Below, one piece after another: positions 8,839 through 18,342 of a stretch of DNA of 44,216 nucleotides. The position numbers and the translations under genes are program-made. This DNA is from an uncultured Acetatifactor sp. GTDB lineage: Bacteria > Bacillota > Clostridia > Lachnospirales > Lachnospiraceae. Numbering within the stretch: the stretch's first letter is position 1; every line of letters begins with the position of its first letter. The DNA is taken from NCBI GenBank assembly GCA_947625675.1, contig CANQPH010000022.1, forward strand, positions 1-44,216, read 5' to 3'. Below the pieces are notes generated by a model. That model made no database searches, was not told where the DNA came from, and saw only the letters and a program-made list of their open reading frames with translations.

Positions 8839-10359
8839 TCACGATCCAGCCGCTTCCTTTTCCGCCTCTCTCACCTGCTTCATGACGTGCCGAATAATGG
8901 GAACGGCCAGAATCAGGCTCAATATATCCGCCACCGCCTGCACGGAAGCCACCCCGTTCTCTCCCCAGAGCCAGGCCATGGGGAACACGATGGGCAGGAA
9001 ACAGCTTCCCTGTCTGGCCGTGGAAAGGACCAGAGCTCCTTTCACGAAGCCCAGACCGGCGCAGAACATGTTCACCACCGCCACCCAGGCGTGCACCGGC
9101 AGAGACAGACACTGCAGACGGATACACAGGGCCCCGATGCGCTGTACCGCCGGATCCGTTTCCGAGAAGAGCCGGATCACCGGATTGGCGAAAATGGCCA
9201 GAACCGCCGCCATCAGGGCCGCTCCCACAATGGCTGTCCGGGCGGAATACCGATAGCTTTCCCGCACCCGGTCATATCGTTTGGCCCCCCAGTTGAAGCC
9301 CGCCACCGGCTGGAATCCGGCGCCGAAGCCCAGGATGATGCCGAAGGGGAACATCATGATCTTGGTGGAGATACCGATGCCCGCCAGCACGGAATCGGAA
9401 ATGTCGCCCGCTATATTGTTCAGCACGATGGCGGACACCACCGCCAGGCCGGAGCGGAACATGGACGACGAGCCCACGCTGATGATCTGGTAGAGGTTTT
9501 CCCAGTTACACTGGAACCGGGACAGGGAAATCCGCAGGATGGTGCGCTTCGCAAGGTAAGGGAAGATCAGGATGCCGAAGCTCACCAGCTTGGAAATGGC
9601 CGTGGCCATGGAAGCCCCCGCCACGCCCATGGCGGGCAGCCCGAAATATCCGAAGATGAAAATGGGATCCAGGAAACAGTTCAGCACCCCTCCGAAGCCC
9701 ATGCCAATCATGGAGAGAAGGGCGCTTCCTTCCGCCCGCAGACATTGGTTCATCACGAAGCTGGTGGCCATGAAGGGCGCTACCAGCACCACGTAGGTGG
9801 CATAATCCATGGCATACTGCTCACAGGTGTCCGTGGCCCCCAAAAGCCTTACCATGGGCCGCATCCAGGTGATGCCGATGAGGGTGACCACCGCACCGAA
9901 GGCCGCTGCCAGGAAAAAGGCGGTGGAAAGCACCCGGCTGGCCTTCTGCTCCTCCTTGGCCCCCAGAAGCCTGGCGATAAAGCTGTTGGCGCCCACCGCC
10001 AGCATGGAACCGGCCATCATGATGATCTGGTCCAGGGAAGCGTTGACGCTGACCGCCGCCGTGGCGTTGGTGCCGATGGAACTGACGAAATAGGTATCCG
10101 CCAGATTATAGATGGACGTGATCAAAAAGGAAACGATGGTGGGAATCGCCATTTTGGGAATGATCTTTCCTATAGGCTCACGAAGCATCATCGTTTTCCG
10201 GGCGTCCTGCCGCTCCTGATCCGATTTTTCCTTGTCCGATTTTTCACTGACTGATTTTTCTCTATCTGTTTTTTCCTGATCTGCGCTTTCCAGATTCTTG
10301 CTCTTCTTTTCCTGCTTATCTCCCACCTGTTGTTCCGTTTTTTGCCCTGGCTTCGCCAT
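8839..10359 (-). CDS. MATE-family multidrug/cation efflux transporter
   Basis: The protein is a twelve-helix MATE transporter, which exports organic cations or drugs using Na+ or H+ gradients. The core begins around residue 60 (REPIGKIIPKMAIPTIVSFL) and holds the family segments NLADTYFVS and GFNWGAK. The first 55 residues are an unusual, highly charged tail with repeated EKSD-type units, coded by repeated TGATTTTTC-type words, probably cytoplasmic. RBS AGGAGG precedes the ATG. The transported substrate is unknown. Confidence 0.9.
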   Translation of the reverse strand: MAKPGQKTEQQVGDKQEKKSKNLESADQEKTDREKSVSEKSDKEKSDQERQDARKTMMLREPIGKIIPKMAIPTIVSFLITSIYNLADTYFVSSIGTNATAAVSVNASLDQIIMMAGSMLAVGANSFIARLLGAKEEQKASRVLSTAFFLAAAFGAVVTLIGITWMRPMVRLLGATDTCEQYAMDYATYVVLVAPFMATSFVMNQCLRAEGSALLSMIGMGFGGVLNCFLDPIFIFGYFGLPAMGVAGASMATAISKLVSFGILIFPYLAKRTILRISLSRFQCNWENLYQIISVGSSSMFRSGLAVVSAIVLNNIAGDISDSVLAGIGISTKIMMFPFGIILGFGAGFQPVAGFNWGAKRYDRVRESYRYSARTAIVGAALMAAVLAIFANPVIRLFSETDPAVQRIGALCIRLQCLSLPVHAWVAVVNMFCAGLGFVKGALVLSTARQGSCFLPIVFPMAWLWGENGVASVQAVADILSLILAVPIIRHVMKQVREAEKEAAGS

Positions 10360-10392
10360 GCAACACCCTCCTAACGTAAATATTTTCCAGAC

Positions 10393-11598
10393 TTATTTGT
10401 TGGCCATAAGCTTGACCATGGCCCGGTTCAATCCGTCCACCGTCAGCTTGTACATGGGAAAAATCCCCTTGATGGCGGTCTCCGCCTCTCTCCAGGGAGC
10501 ATTGCCGGGAGCCATCTTGGGATTCAGCCAGACCACCCTTTTGTATTTTCTCTTGATGAGGGAAAGCCACTCATAACCGGAAAGCCCGCCGTTGGGCCCC
10601 CTGTAATTGCCGGAGTCGGAATACAGCTCTTCCGGCGCCATGGCGGCGTCCCCCACGATGATCACCTTGTAATCGCTGCCCACGTTGCGGAACATCCACT
10701 CCGTGTCGATCCAATCCCCGTTTTCACATTCCGGGGTCTTGTACAGCTTGCTGTAAATGCAGTTGTGAAAATAATAGGTCTTCACGTCTTTATAATGATT
10801 GGACTTGTGCACCGCCTGGAACAGATCGTTGAGCAGGCTGCTGAAAGGGATCATGGTGCCGCCAGAATCCATGAGAAGCAAAAGCTTCACCGCATTTTTG
10901 CGGGGCTTCTTCATGACGATCTGCAAGCAGCCGCCGTTGTTGCAGGTCTTGTCCACCGTGCCGTCGATGTCCAGCTCCGTCTCCGGAATGTCCAGACGGC
11001 TGGAGAACTGCCGCAGCTTGCGGAAGGCCATCTGGAACTGCCTGTTGTCCAGGACCCGGTCATCCCGGAAATCCCGGTATTTCCTGGCCCCCACCACGGC
11101 GAATGCGGACTGGTAGCCGGTTTTGCCGCCCACTCGGACACCGCCCACGTTGCCGCCCATGTTGCCGAAGGAGGTCTTTCCCATGGTGCCGATCCAAAAG
11201 CTTCCCCCGTTGTGCTCCTCGTTCTGATCCTTCAGTCGCTGCTTGAAGGTTTCCTCGATGTCCTTTTTGTCGATCTGCAGATCCTCTTCCATCTGGTTCA
11301 GATGGCGTCTGGCGTCCTCGTGGGCCAGCTCCAGCATTTCCGACTTGTCCAGCCACCGGAGCATCTCCGCCCCCACTTCCGTCTGTCTCTGGGCCGGCTT
11401 GAAACATTCCTCGAAAGCCATGTCATACTTGTCGAAATCCGTCTCGCTCTTTACCAGGATCATCCGGGCCACATAATAAAACTGGGTCAGGGAGCTGCCG
11501 CAGAGCCCCTTGTCCAGGGCCTCCTGCAGGGTCAGGAATTCCCCAAGGGTCACGTGCAGTCCTTTTTCCCTTAAGGTTTCAAAAAATTTGGTAAACAT
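10393..11598 (-). CDS. VWA domain protein, CoxE-like
   Basis: The 401-residue protein has an N-terminal helical domain (FETLREKGLHVTLGEFLTLQEAL) and a C-terminal von Willebrand A domain with the metal site LLLMDSGGTM; a Gly stands in the middle of the MIDAS motif, as is usual for the CoxE-like group. A central part is Gly-rich (about residues 133-160). It follows the MoxR ATPase gene by 46 bases. In characterised cases MoxR and CoxE-like VWA proteins work as a chaperone pair in metal insertion or complex assembly. The client here is not evident from neighbours. Confidence 0.87.
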   Translation of the reverse strand: MFTKFFETLREKGLHVTLGEFLTLQEALDKGLCGSSLTQFYYVARMILVKSETDFDKYDMAFEECFKPAQRQTEVGAEMLRWLDKSEMLELAHEDARRHLNQMEEDLQIDKKDIEETFKQRLKDQNEEHNGGSFWIGTMGKTSFGNMGGNVGGVRVGGKTGYQSAFAVVGARKYRDFRDDRVLDNRQFQMAFRKLRQFSSRLDIPETELDIDGTVDKTCNNGGCLQIVMKKPRKNAVKLLLLMDSGGTMIPFSSLLNDLFQAVHKSNHYKDVKTYYFHNCIYSKLYKTPECENGDWIDTEWMFRNVGSDYKVIIVGDAAMAPEELYSDSGNYRGPNGGLSGYEWLSLIKRKYKRVVWLNPKMAPGNAPWREAETAIKGIFPMYKLTVDGLNRAMVKLMANK

Positions 11599-11644
11599 AG
11601 GCCATCCCCTTCCGTAATATACGCCCTTCCCTTTCCGCAGCCGG

Positions 11645-12505
11645 TCACAGACTGGTATCGTGCTTCACCAGCTCCAGATCCTCGTCCTTTTTCACCACCA
11701 CGCCGATAAAAGGCAGGGCCTTCCGGATCCGGTCCGCCGGGATCCCACCGATCTGCAGGGCGTTGATCCAATCGATCAGCTCCGAGGTGCTGGGCTTCTT
11801 GCGGATGTCCCGGATGGAGCGGATGTTATAGAACACCTCCATGGCGTTGGCAAGCAGATTCGCCTCCACGTTGGGGAAATGCACCCGCACGATCTCCTCC
11901 ATCAGCTCCTTGTCCGGGAACTCGATATAGTGAAAAATACACCTGCGCAGGAAGGCGTCCGGAAGCTCCTTTTCCGCATTGGAGGTGATGATCACGATGG
12001 GACGGTGCTTGGCCTTCACCGTCCGATGGGTCTCATTGATGTAGAATTCCATCTGATCCAGCTCCCAGAGCAGATCGTTGGGGAATTCCAGATCCGCCTT
12101 GTCGATCTCGTCGATCAAAAGCACCACCTGGTCCTCGCTGTCAAAGGCCTCTCCCAGCTTGCCCAGCTTGATATAACGGGCGATGTCGTCCACGCCCTCC
12201 ACGCCGAATTGTCCGTCATAGAGCCGCTGGATGGTGTCGTACACGTACAGCCCCTCCTGGGCCTTGGTGGTGGACTTGATGTTCCAGATGATCAGCCGCT
12301 TGCCCAGGGCCTTGGCCACCGCCTCCGCCAGCATGGTCTTGCCCGTTCCCGGCTCCCCTTTGATCAAAAGGGGCTTCTTCAAGGCGATGGCGATGTTCAC
12401 CGAGGCCATCAGCTCCTCGCTGGCCACGTAGGAGGCCGTTCCCTGAAAGGAAGTTCCCCCGCCCAGGTCAAATTTATTTTCTTTTTTCAGTTCCTGCTCA
12501 CTCAT
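11645..12505 (-). CDS. MoxR-family AAA+ ATPase
   Basis: MoxR ATPases remodel or activate partner complexes together with VWA proteins. Walker A GEPGTGKT is at residues 50-57, Walker B in VVLLIDEIDKAD near residue 120, followed by sensor 1 (IITSNAEKELPDAFLRRC) with the arginine finger region. The ATG at 12505 (MSEQELKKEN) is chosen because AAAGGA precedes it and it clears the gpsA stop; an ATG 27 bases upstream would overlap gpsA. The downstream gene is its VWA partner. Confidence 0.9.
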   Translation of the reverse strand: MSEQELKKENKFDLGGGTSFQGTASYVASEELMASVNIAIALKKPLLIKGEPGTGKTMLAEAVAKALGKRLIIWNIKSTTKAQEGLYVYDTIQRLYDGQFGVEGVDDIARYIKLGKLGEAFDSEDQVVLLIDEIDKADLEFPNDLLWELDQMEFYINETHRTVKAKHRPIVIITSNAEKELPDAFLRRCIFHYIEFPDKELMEEIVRVHFPNVEANLLANAMEVFYNIRSIRDIRKKPSTSELIDWINALQIGGIPADRIRKALPFIGVVVKKDEDLELVKHDTSL

Positions 12506-12522
12506 GCCTCTGTCCTTTCCCC

Positions 12523-13527
12523 TTAATTCCATTCCTGTGAGATTTCCGATTTCTTATCCCGAAGCATCAGCTCCCTCACCGCCGCTGCGGCGTTCTTGCC
12601 CTCGAAAAGCACGGCGTTCACCTGTTCGATGATGGGGAGGGACACGCTGTATTTCTTCGCCAGTTCCATGGCGGCCTTGGCGGAATACACGCCCTCCACC
12701 ACCATGTTCACTTCCTTCATGGCCGCTTCCATGGTATAGCCCTTGCCGATGAGGATGCCGGCCCTCCGGTTCCTGGAATGCATGCTGGCGCAGGTCACGA
12801 TCAGATCCCCGATCCCCGTCAAACCGTTGAAGGTTTCGGCCTTACCGCCCATGGCCGTGCCCAGCCTGGAGATTTCCGCAATGCCCCTGGTGATCAGGGC
12901 CGCCTTGGTATTGTCCCCGTATCCCAGGCCGTCGGCGATGCCCGCCGCCAGGGCCACCACGTTCTTCAAGGCCGCTCCCAGCTCCATTCCCAGCACGTCC
13001 GGGCTGATATAGACCCGGAACACCTCGCTCATGAAAATGTTCTGGATAAACTCTGCCGTTTCTTTCCTGTGGGCCCCTGCCACGATGGTGGTGGGCAGCC
13101 CCCGGCCCACCTCTTCCGCATGGGAAGGGCCGGAAAGCACCGCCACCTCCGCCTGGGGCACTTCCTCTTCCACCACCTGGGAAAGGGGCATCAAGCTGTG
13201 CTCCTCGATTCCCTTGGCCACGTTCACGATGATCTGCCCCGGGGCCGCCACGTCCTTCAGCTTCCGGGCCGTGGCCCTGGTATAAGGGCTGGCCACCGCC
13301 AGCACCAGCAGATCCCTGCCCTCCGCCGCTTCCCGCAGGTCCGTGGTGAAGACCATTTCTTCCGGCAGCTTCACTCCCGGCAGGGCCTTGTGCTCGTGAT
13401 CCCTGGAAAGCATCCGGATCTCGTCGGGAAGGGCCGACCAGACCGTGACCTCGTGTCCGTTATTATGTAACAATACCGCCAGGGCGCTTCCCCAGCTCCC
13501 CGCTCCAATCATTCCTATTTTTGCCAT
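12523..13527 (-). CDS. gpsA: NAD(P)-dependent glycerol-3-phosphate dehydrogenase
   Basis: GpsA reduces dihydroxyacetone phosphate to sn-glycerol-3-phosphate, the backbone of phospholipids. The 334-residue protein begins with the nucleotide motif GAGSWG (residues 7-12), and has the conserved VLSGPSHAEEV, ALKNVVALAAGIADGLGYGDNTKAALITRG with the catalytic Lys, and GLTGIGDLIVTC. It lies directly downstream of plsY, the acyltransferase that uses its product, which is the usual der-plsY-gpsA order of Clostridia. Confidence 0.97.
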   Translation of the reverse strand: MAKIGMIGAGSWGSALAVLLHNNGHEVTVWSALPDEIRMLSRDHEHKALPGVKLPEEMVFTTDLREAAEGRDLLVLAVASPYTRATARKLKDVAAPGQIIVNVAKGIEEHSLMPLSQVVEEEVPQAEVAVLSGPSHAEEVGRGLPTTIVAGAHRKETAEFIQNIFMSEVFRVYISPDVLGMELGAALKNVVALAAGIADGLGYGDNTKAALITRGIAEISRLGTAMGGKAETFNGLTGIGDLIVTCASMHSRNRRAGILIGKGYTMEAAMKEVNMVVEGVYSAKAAMELAKKYSVSLPIIEQVNAVLFEGKNAAAAVRELMLRDKKSEISQEWN

Positions 13528-13557
13528 GATACCCTCCGTTCCGAAGCGTTGTGGTGC

Positions 13558-14214
13558 TCAGTCCACCTTGTTTTTCTTCAAAAGATAAGTCTTCCGTTCT
13601 TCTCCCCGCAGCAGCCGCTTGATGTTCTCCCTGTGCTTCCAATAGGCCATCACGGTCAGGAAGGCCGTCAGCACGTACATCTCGTTCAGCAGCGGCTGGG
13701 TCATCCCGGTGAAGACCCCCATCTGCCCGCAGATCACGATCTCGATCATCAGCCCCGCATAGACCAGCAGGGACCCCAGAGAGACATAGTGGGTGGTCAG
13801 AAAGGTGCCGAAAAACAGGATCACCCCCATGGGGATCAAATAAGGATGAAAGGACAGCACCAGCCCCGCCGTGGCGGCGATCCCCTTCCCTCCCTTGAAA
13901 TTCATATAAAAAGGAAAATTGTGTCCCAGGATCGCCCCCGTGGCAGAATACATGCACAACAGATAGATGCTGTCCGGATGGCTCGCCCCGAAAATCACCC
14001 TGGTGAGACATATCGCCAGGATACACTTGATGCAGTCCCCGGCCAGGACGATGAGACCGGCCTTGGTCCCCAGCACCCGCAAGGCGTTGGTGGTGCCGGA
14101 ATTGCCGCTCCCATACTTTCGGATGTCAATGCCCTTGGCCTTCCCGTAAAAATATGCGGTCTGAAACAATCCGAACACATAACCCATCACCAAACAAATC
14201 ACACGTTCCATCAC
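13558..14214 (-). CDS. plsY: Glycerol-3-phosphate acyltransferase PlsY
   Basis: PlsY moves the acyl group of acyl-phosphate to glycerol-3-phosphate, the first step of phosphatidic acid synthesis. The protein is a multi-helix membrane protein with the family motifs GSGNSGTTN near residue 36 and GGKGIAAT near residue 105. The C-terminus is charged and slightly longer than average (218 residues). Its ATG overlaps the der stop as ATGA, and gpsA follows, so the three are one operon. Confidence 0.95.
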   Translation of the reverse strand: MMERVICLVMGYVFGLFQTAYFYGKAKGIDIRKYGSGNSGTTNALRVLGTKAGLIVLAGDCIKCILAICLTRVIFGASHPDSIYLLCMYSATGAILGHNFPFYMNFKGGKGIAATAGLVLSFHPYLIPMGVILFFGTFLTTHYVSLGSLLVYAGLMIEIVICGQMGVFTGMTQPLLNEMYVLTAFLTVMAYWKHRENIKRLLRGEERKTYLLKKNKVD

Positions 14215-15551
14215 TGTTCTTTTTCCCCCTTCTCCCGTATGATGAACTTCAACGGGGTGCCCCGGAACCCGAAGGTCTCCCGGATCTGGTTCTCGATATA
14301 CCTGGTATAGGAGAAATGCATCAGTTCCTTGTCATTTACGAAAATCACAAAAGTCGGGGGCTTCACGGAAACCTGGGTGATATAATACAGCTTCAGCCGC
14401 TTCCCCTTGTCGGAAGGAGGCTGCTGCATGACCACTGCCTCCGCCATGATCTCGTTGAGCACGCCGGTGGCAACCCGCATGGCGTGATTGGCGCTGACCA
14501 TGTCGATGGTCTCGAAGAGCTTGGGCAGCCTCTGGCCCGTCAGGGCGGAAATGAACAGGATTTCCGCATAGGGCATGAAGGACAGGGTGTTGCGGATCTT
14601 TTCGGTAAAACGGTACACCGTCTTGTCATCCTTCTCGATGGCGTCCCACTTGTTCACCGCAATGATCACGGCCTTCCCCCGGTCATGGGCGATGCCTGCG
14701 ATCTTGGCGTCCTGCTCCGTCACCCCGTCCTGGGCGTCGATCACCAGGACCACCACGTCCGACCGCTCCACGGCTCCCACCGTGCGGATAATCATGTAAC
14801 GCTCCAATTCTTCCTTGATCTTGTTCTTCCGGCGCAGTCCCGCCGTGTCGATAAATACGTACTCCTTTCCACGAAAAGTCAGCTCCGTGTCCACCGCATC
14901 CCTGGTGGTGCCGGCAATGTCGGACACGATCAGCCGGTTCTCTCCCAACAGCTTGTTGATGATGGAAGACTTCCCCACGTTGGGCTTTCCCACGATGGCC
15001 ACCCTGGTGCGGTCGTCCTCCTCTTTTTCCAGATTTTCTTTATCAAAATAAGAGGTGACGATCTCCAGCATGTCCCCCAGCCCCGTGCGGTTCACGGAGG
15101 AAACGGGGACGGGATCGCCGATGCCCAGGTTGTAGAATTCATACACGTCCGGCAGCATGGCCTGATAATTGTCCACCTTGTTCACCACCAGCACCACCGG
15201 CTTGTGGCTGCGGCGCAGCATGTCCGCCACCTTGGAATCCGCATCCACCAGCCCCTGCTTCACGTCCACCATGAAAAGGATCACGTCCGCCGTGTCGATG
15301 GCGATCTGAGCCTGCTCCCGCATCTGGGACAATATGATATCCTTGCTGTCCGGTTCGATTCCTCCGGTGTCTATGAGGGTGAACGTCATGTCCAGCCAGG
15401 TCACGTCCGTATAAATCCGATCCCTCGTGATCCCCGGCGTATCCTTCACGATGGAAATTTTGGATCCGGCCAACGCATTGAAGAGAGTGGATTTTCCCAC
15501 GTTGGGCCTTCCCACCACCGCCACAATGGGTTTGTTTTTTCTTTTTGCCAT
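14211..15551 (-). CDS. der: Ribosome biogenesis GTPase Der (EngA)
   Basis: Der has two tandem GTPase domains and a C-terminal KH-like domain and helps the 50S subunit mature. Both P-loops are visible (GRPNVGKS near residue 11 and GKPNVGKS near residue 190), as are the DTGG and DTAG switch II motifs and the NKVD and NKWD specificity motifs. The ATG at 15551 is chosen because AGGAGG lies four bases upstream. The gene is followed by plsY and preceded by the DUF512 gene, a common pairing in Clostridia. Confidence 0.97.
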   Translation of the reverse strand: MAKRKNKPIVAVVGRPNVGKSTLFNALAGSKISIVKDTPGITRDRIYTDVTWLDMTFTLIDTGGIEPDSKDIILSQMREQAQIAIDTADVILFMVDVKQGLVDADSKVADMLRRSHKPVVLVVNKVDNYQAMLPDVYEFYNLGIGDPVPVSSVNRTGLGDMLEIVTSYFDKENLEKEEDDRTRVAIVGKPNVGKSSIINKLLGENRLIVSDIAGTTRDAVDTELTFRGKEYVFIDTAGLRRKNKIKEELERYMIIRTVGAVERSDVVVLVIDAQDGVTEQDAKIAGIAHDRGKAVIIAVNKWDAIEKDDKTVYRFTEKIRNTLSFMPYAEILFISALTGQRLPKLFETIDMVSANHAMRVATGVLNEIMAEAVVMQQPPSDKGKRLKLYYITQVSVKPPTFVIFVNDKELMHFSYTRYIENQIRETFGFRGTPLKFIIREKGEKEQ

Positions 15552-15607
15552 ATAACCTCCTGTCAATCGGTCCTTCCAAGCCGGCCTGCAAAAAATTTTC
15601 TTCTTTC

Positions 15608-16972
15608 CTAGAGGGATTCCTCTTTTCCTATCTTCCGGCCCAGGACCGCTTCAATCAAATTGCGTCCGCTTGATTTTACAATATTAATGGGAACTTGTAA
15701 AGCCTTTTCCAAATCTCCCACGCACAAATCATCCAAAAAAACGTCTTCCCCGCTGCGCAGCAGATTCTGTGGAAGCAGCAGGCATTCTCCCAGGGGACGT
15801 CCCTGGAGCTGGTCCCGGATGTCCTGTCCCGTCAAAAGGCCGGAGACCGTGATGCTCTCCCCGAAGAAATCATTGCGGATGGCATAGACCAGCACGGTCA
15901 ATCCCGGAAACCGTTTCTCCAGCCGTTCCATCATGGCCTTGATACAGGGATAGGCCAACATGCCCGTGGCCAGGGATACAACCCTGGGTCCGCCCCAGGA
16001 TTCCGAAGATCCCCAAAAAACCTTCTCCGCCTCACGAAAGGCTTCCTCGAATTCCTCCATCAGCAGCCGCAGCATCCCCACCCCGTTTTCCAGCTGGAGG
16101 TATCCGTCATAGCGTTCCGCCTCCGGCAGTTCCTCCTCCGCCAGCAGATACCATTCATCGCTGGCATGGATGAAATGGGTGCCGTACTTTGCCATACATT
16201 CCCTCTGGTACCCGTGAATGGTCTCCAGGACTTTCCTGGCATCCTCTTTTCCAAAAGGCTCCAGGGGATACAGGCCCTCCCGGTATTTCGTGAGGCCCAC
16301 CGGCACCACGGACACGCTCTCCAGTTTGGGAAGATACTTCATCAGCTCCCGAATGCTGAATTCCAGCTCCGCCCCGTCATTGATTCCCTTGCACAGCACG
16401 ATCTGCCCGTTCATGGTGATTCCCGCTTCCATGAGCCTGTCCACTTTTTTCAGGGAGTCCCCGGCGAACCGATTGTTCAGCATCCTGCAGCGGAGCTCCG
16501 GGTTCATGGTCTGAAAGGAAATGTTGATGGGGGACAAATGATACTTGATGATCCTGTCCACGTCATGCTCCGACATGTTGGTCAGGGTCACGTAATTTCC
16601 CTGGAGAAACGACAATCTGGAGTCATCATCCTTGAAATACAGGGTGTCCCGCATGCCAGGCGGCATCTGGTCAATGAAGCAGAAAATACATTTATTGTGA
16701 CAATGCCTGTAGTCGTCCATGAGACCGTTCTCAAAAACGATCCCCAGATCCTCCTCCGGATCCTTTTCGATCTCCAAAAGCCATTCCTCTCCGTCCGGCT
16801 TGGCCACCAGGACCTCGATATAGTCGTCCTGAATCAAATATTGATAATCAAAGATATCTTCTATGTCCGTACCGTTCACCTGAAGGAGCCTGTCCCCGGC
16901 TGCGATCCCCATTTCCTCCGCTATGCTTCCGGCGGCGGCTTCCCTCACCAAGTGTCCTCGCTGTTCATTCAT
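15608..16972 (-). CDS. PDZ / radical SAM / DUF512 protein
   Basis: The protein starts with a PDZ-like domain (GSIAEEMGIAAGDRLLQVNG), then has a CX3CX2C cluster in CHNKCIFCFIDQMP (Cys91, Cys95, Cys98) typical of a radical-SAM 4Fe-4S site, and ends with the DUF512 domain. This architecture is widespread in Clostridia beside der; its reaction is not established. The start at 16972 (MNEQRGHLV) fits the family and lies behind a promoter whose -10 is at 17013-17018. A longer reading from a GTG at 17041 is possible but would begin inside that promoter. Confidence 0.87.
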   Translation of the reverse strand: MNEQRGHLVREAAAGSIAEEMGIAAGDRLLQVNGTDIEDIFDYQYLIQDDYIEVLVAKPDGEEWLLEIEKDPEEDLGIVFENGLMDDYRHCHNKCIFCFIDQMPPGMRDTLYFKDDDSRLSFLQGNYVTLTNMSEHDVDRIIKYHLSPINISFQTMNPELRCRMLNNRFAGDSLKKVDRLMEAGITMNGQIVLCKGINDGAELEFSIRELMKYLPKLESVSVVPVGLTKYREGLYPLEPFGKEDARKVLETIHGYQRECMAKYGTHFIHASDEWYLLAEEELPEAERYDGYLQLENGVGMLRLLMEEFEEAFREAEKVFWGSSESWGGPRVVSLATGMLAYPCIKAMMERLEKRFPGLTVLVYAIRNDFFGESITVSGLLTGQDIRDQLQGRPLGECLLLPQNLLRSGEDVFLDDLCVGDLEKALQVPINIVKSSGRNLIEAVLGRKIGKEESL

Positions 16973-17012
16973 ATGATTGATTTCCAGCCCTCCATCCCTT
17001 ACATCCTTTACT

Positions 17013-17041
17013 ATTTTACTAGAAATTTCTTGACGTGTCAC
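17013..17041 (-). promoter_or_regulatory. Sigma-A-like promoter of the DUF512-der-plsY-gpsA run
   Basis: Minus-strand GTGACA (17036-17041), 17-base spacer, TAAAAT (17013-17018). It overlaps the divergent prs promoter, and the two -35 boxes abut. Confidence 0.6.
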
Positions 17042-17058
17042 TATCCAAATGATAAATT
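17030..17058 (+). promoter_or_regulatory. Sigma-A-like promoter of prs
   Basis: Plus-strand TTGACG (17030-17035), 17-base spacer, TAAATT (17053-17058), about 50 bases before the prs ATG. Confidence 0.6.
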
Positions 17059-17108
17059 AATGTTGTACGACTTAACCTTGGCGCCCACCCACATAAAGGA
17101 GGAACCTT

Positions 17109-18311
17109 ATGCCCAACTTACATGAACTAGATCACGCCATGCCAGTGGCCCCTCTCAAACTGGCAGCCCTGCCTTCCGCCCGGAAAATGGGGGAACGGGT
17201 CAACCAGTATCTCGTGGAGTTACGCAAAAACGCCCACAACGACAAGGTAAAAAACGATCCCGCCTTTCACGGGTACATCGAAGACAATTATCTCGCCCAT
17301 CTGGAGGTGCCCCGTTTCGGAACGGGGGAGGCCAAGGCCCGGTTCCTGGAAACCATCCGGGGCAAGGATCTCTTTTTGCTGGTGGATGTCTGCAATCACA
17401 GCATTACTTACGACTTATATGGAACCGTCAACCACATGTCCCCGGACGATCATTACCAGGATCTGAAAAGGGTGGTCGCCGCCTGCAATGGGAAGGCCAA
17501 GCGCATCAACGTGATCATGCCTTTCCTCTATGAGGGGCGGCAGCACAAGCGCAACGGCCGGGAATCCCTGGACTGCGCCTACGCCTTGACGGAGCTGCGG
17601 GACATGGGGGTCCACAATATCGTCACCTTCGACGCCCATGATCCCAGGGTACAGAACGCCACGCCCCTGAACGGCTTCGACAATTTCACCTCGCCCTACC
17701 ACTTCACCAGGGCCCTGCTCCATTCCGAAACGGACCTTCTGGTGGACAAAGATCACCTCCTGGTCATCAGCCCGGACGAAGGCGCATTGGACCGAGCCAT
17801 CTATTTCGCCACGGTCCTGGGCGTGGATACCGGCATGTTCTATAAGAGGAGAGATTATTCCACCATCGTAAACGGCAAGAATCCCATTGTCGCCCATGAA
17901 TTCCTGGGGGACAACATCGACGGCAAGGATATCATCATCATCGACGACATGATTTCCTCCGGCGGAAGCATGATCGACACCGCCAAACAATTAAAAAAGA
18001 TGAACGCCCGCAGGGTTTACATCTGCTGCACTTTCGGGCTGTTCACCGAAGGCCTGGAGGCCTTTGACGCAGCTTATGAACAGGGGTATTTCGACAAGGT
18101 GGTGGTGACGGATCTCACCTACCTCCCGCCTGAACTGTACACCCGCCCCTATTTCATTGAAACGGACATGAGCAGGTTCCTGGCCTCCCTCATCGACTTC
18201 ATGAACCATGACGTCTCCCTTTCCAACGTGCTGGAGGACACGGGCAAGATTCATGAAATCCTGGAATCCTACAACAATCGGACGCTCTTCCCGGAGACTG
18301 ACGGAGAGTGA
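17109..18311 (+). CDS. prs: Ribose-phosphate pyrophosphokinase, long Clostridia type
   Basis: PRPP synthase makes phosphoribosyl pyrophosphate from ribose-5-phosphate and ATP for nucleotide, His and Trp synthesis. The C-terminal PRPP-binding loop is clear (IIIIDDMISSGGSM, about residues 276-289), as is the FDAHDPRVQ segment near residue 177 and the flexible MPFLYEGRQHKR loop. At 400 residues it is longer than the 315-residue classical enzyme; such long forms are usual in Clostridia. AAGGAGG precedes the ATG, and a strong hairpin ends the gene. It is the only host gene on the plus strand here. Confidence 0.95.
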   Translation: MPNLHELDHAMPVAPLKLAALPSARKMGERVNQYLVELRKNAHNDKVKNDPAFHGYIEDNYLAHLEVPRFGTGEAKARFLETIRGKDLFLLVDVCNHSITYDLYGTVNHMSPDDHYQDLKRVVAACNGKAKRINVIMPFLYEGRQHKRNGRESLDCAYALTELRDMGVHNIVTFDAHDPRVQNATPLNGFDNFTSPYHFTRALLHSETDLLVDKDHLLVISPDEGALDRAIYFATVLGVDTGMFYKRRDYSTIVNGKNPIVAHEFLGDNIDGKDIIIIDDMISSGGSMIDTAKQLKKMNARRVYICCTFGLFTEGLEAFDAAYEQGYFDKVVVTDLTYLPPELYTRPYFIETDMSRFLASLIDFMNHDVSLSNVLEDTGKIHEILESYNNRTLFPETDGE

Positions 18312-18318
18312 CATTTTT

Positions 18319-18342
18319 CGGCGCCCCTAGGACGGGGCGCCG
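18319..18342. terminator. Convergent terminator between prs and the sensor kinase
   Basis: CGGCGCCCC and GGGGCGCCG form a perfect 9-bp GC stem with a six-base loop, followed on the plus strand by a pyrimidine-rich TCTTCTTCC run and preceded by AAAAATG on the minus reading. The stop codon of the kinase gene lies in the loop, so it can serve both strands. Confidence 0.75.

Noticed and set aside
13463..14026. 187-codon minus-strand frame across gpsA and plsY
   Set aside because: Alternative-frame shadow of two well-supported genes, rich in Gly, Arg and His.
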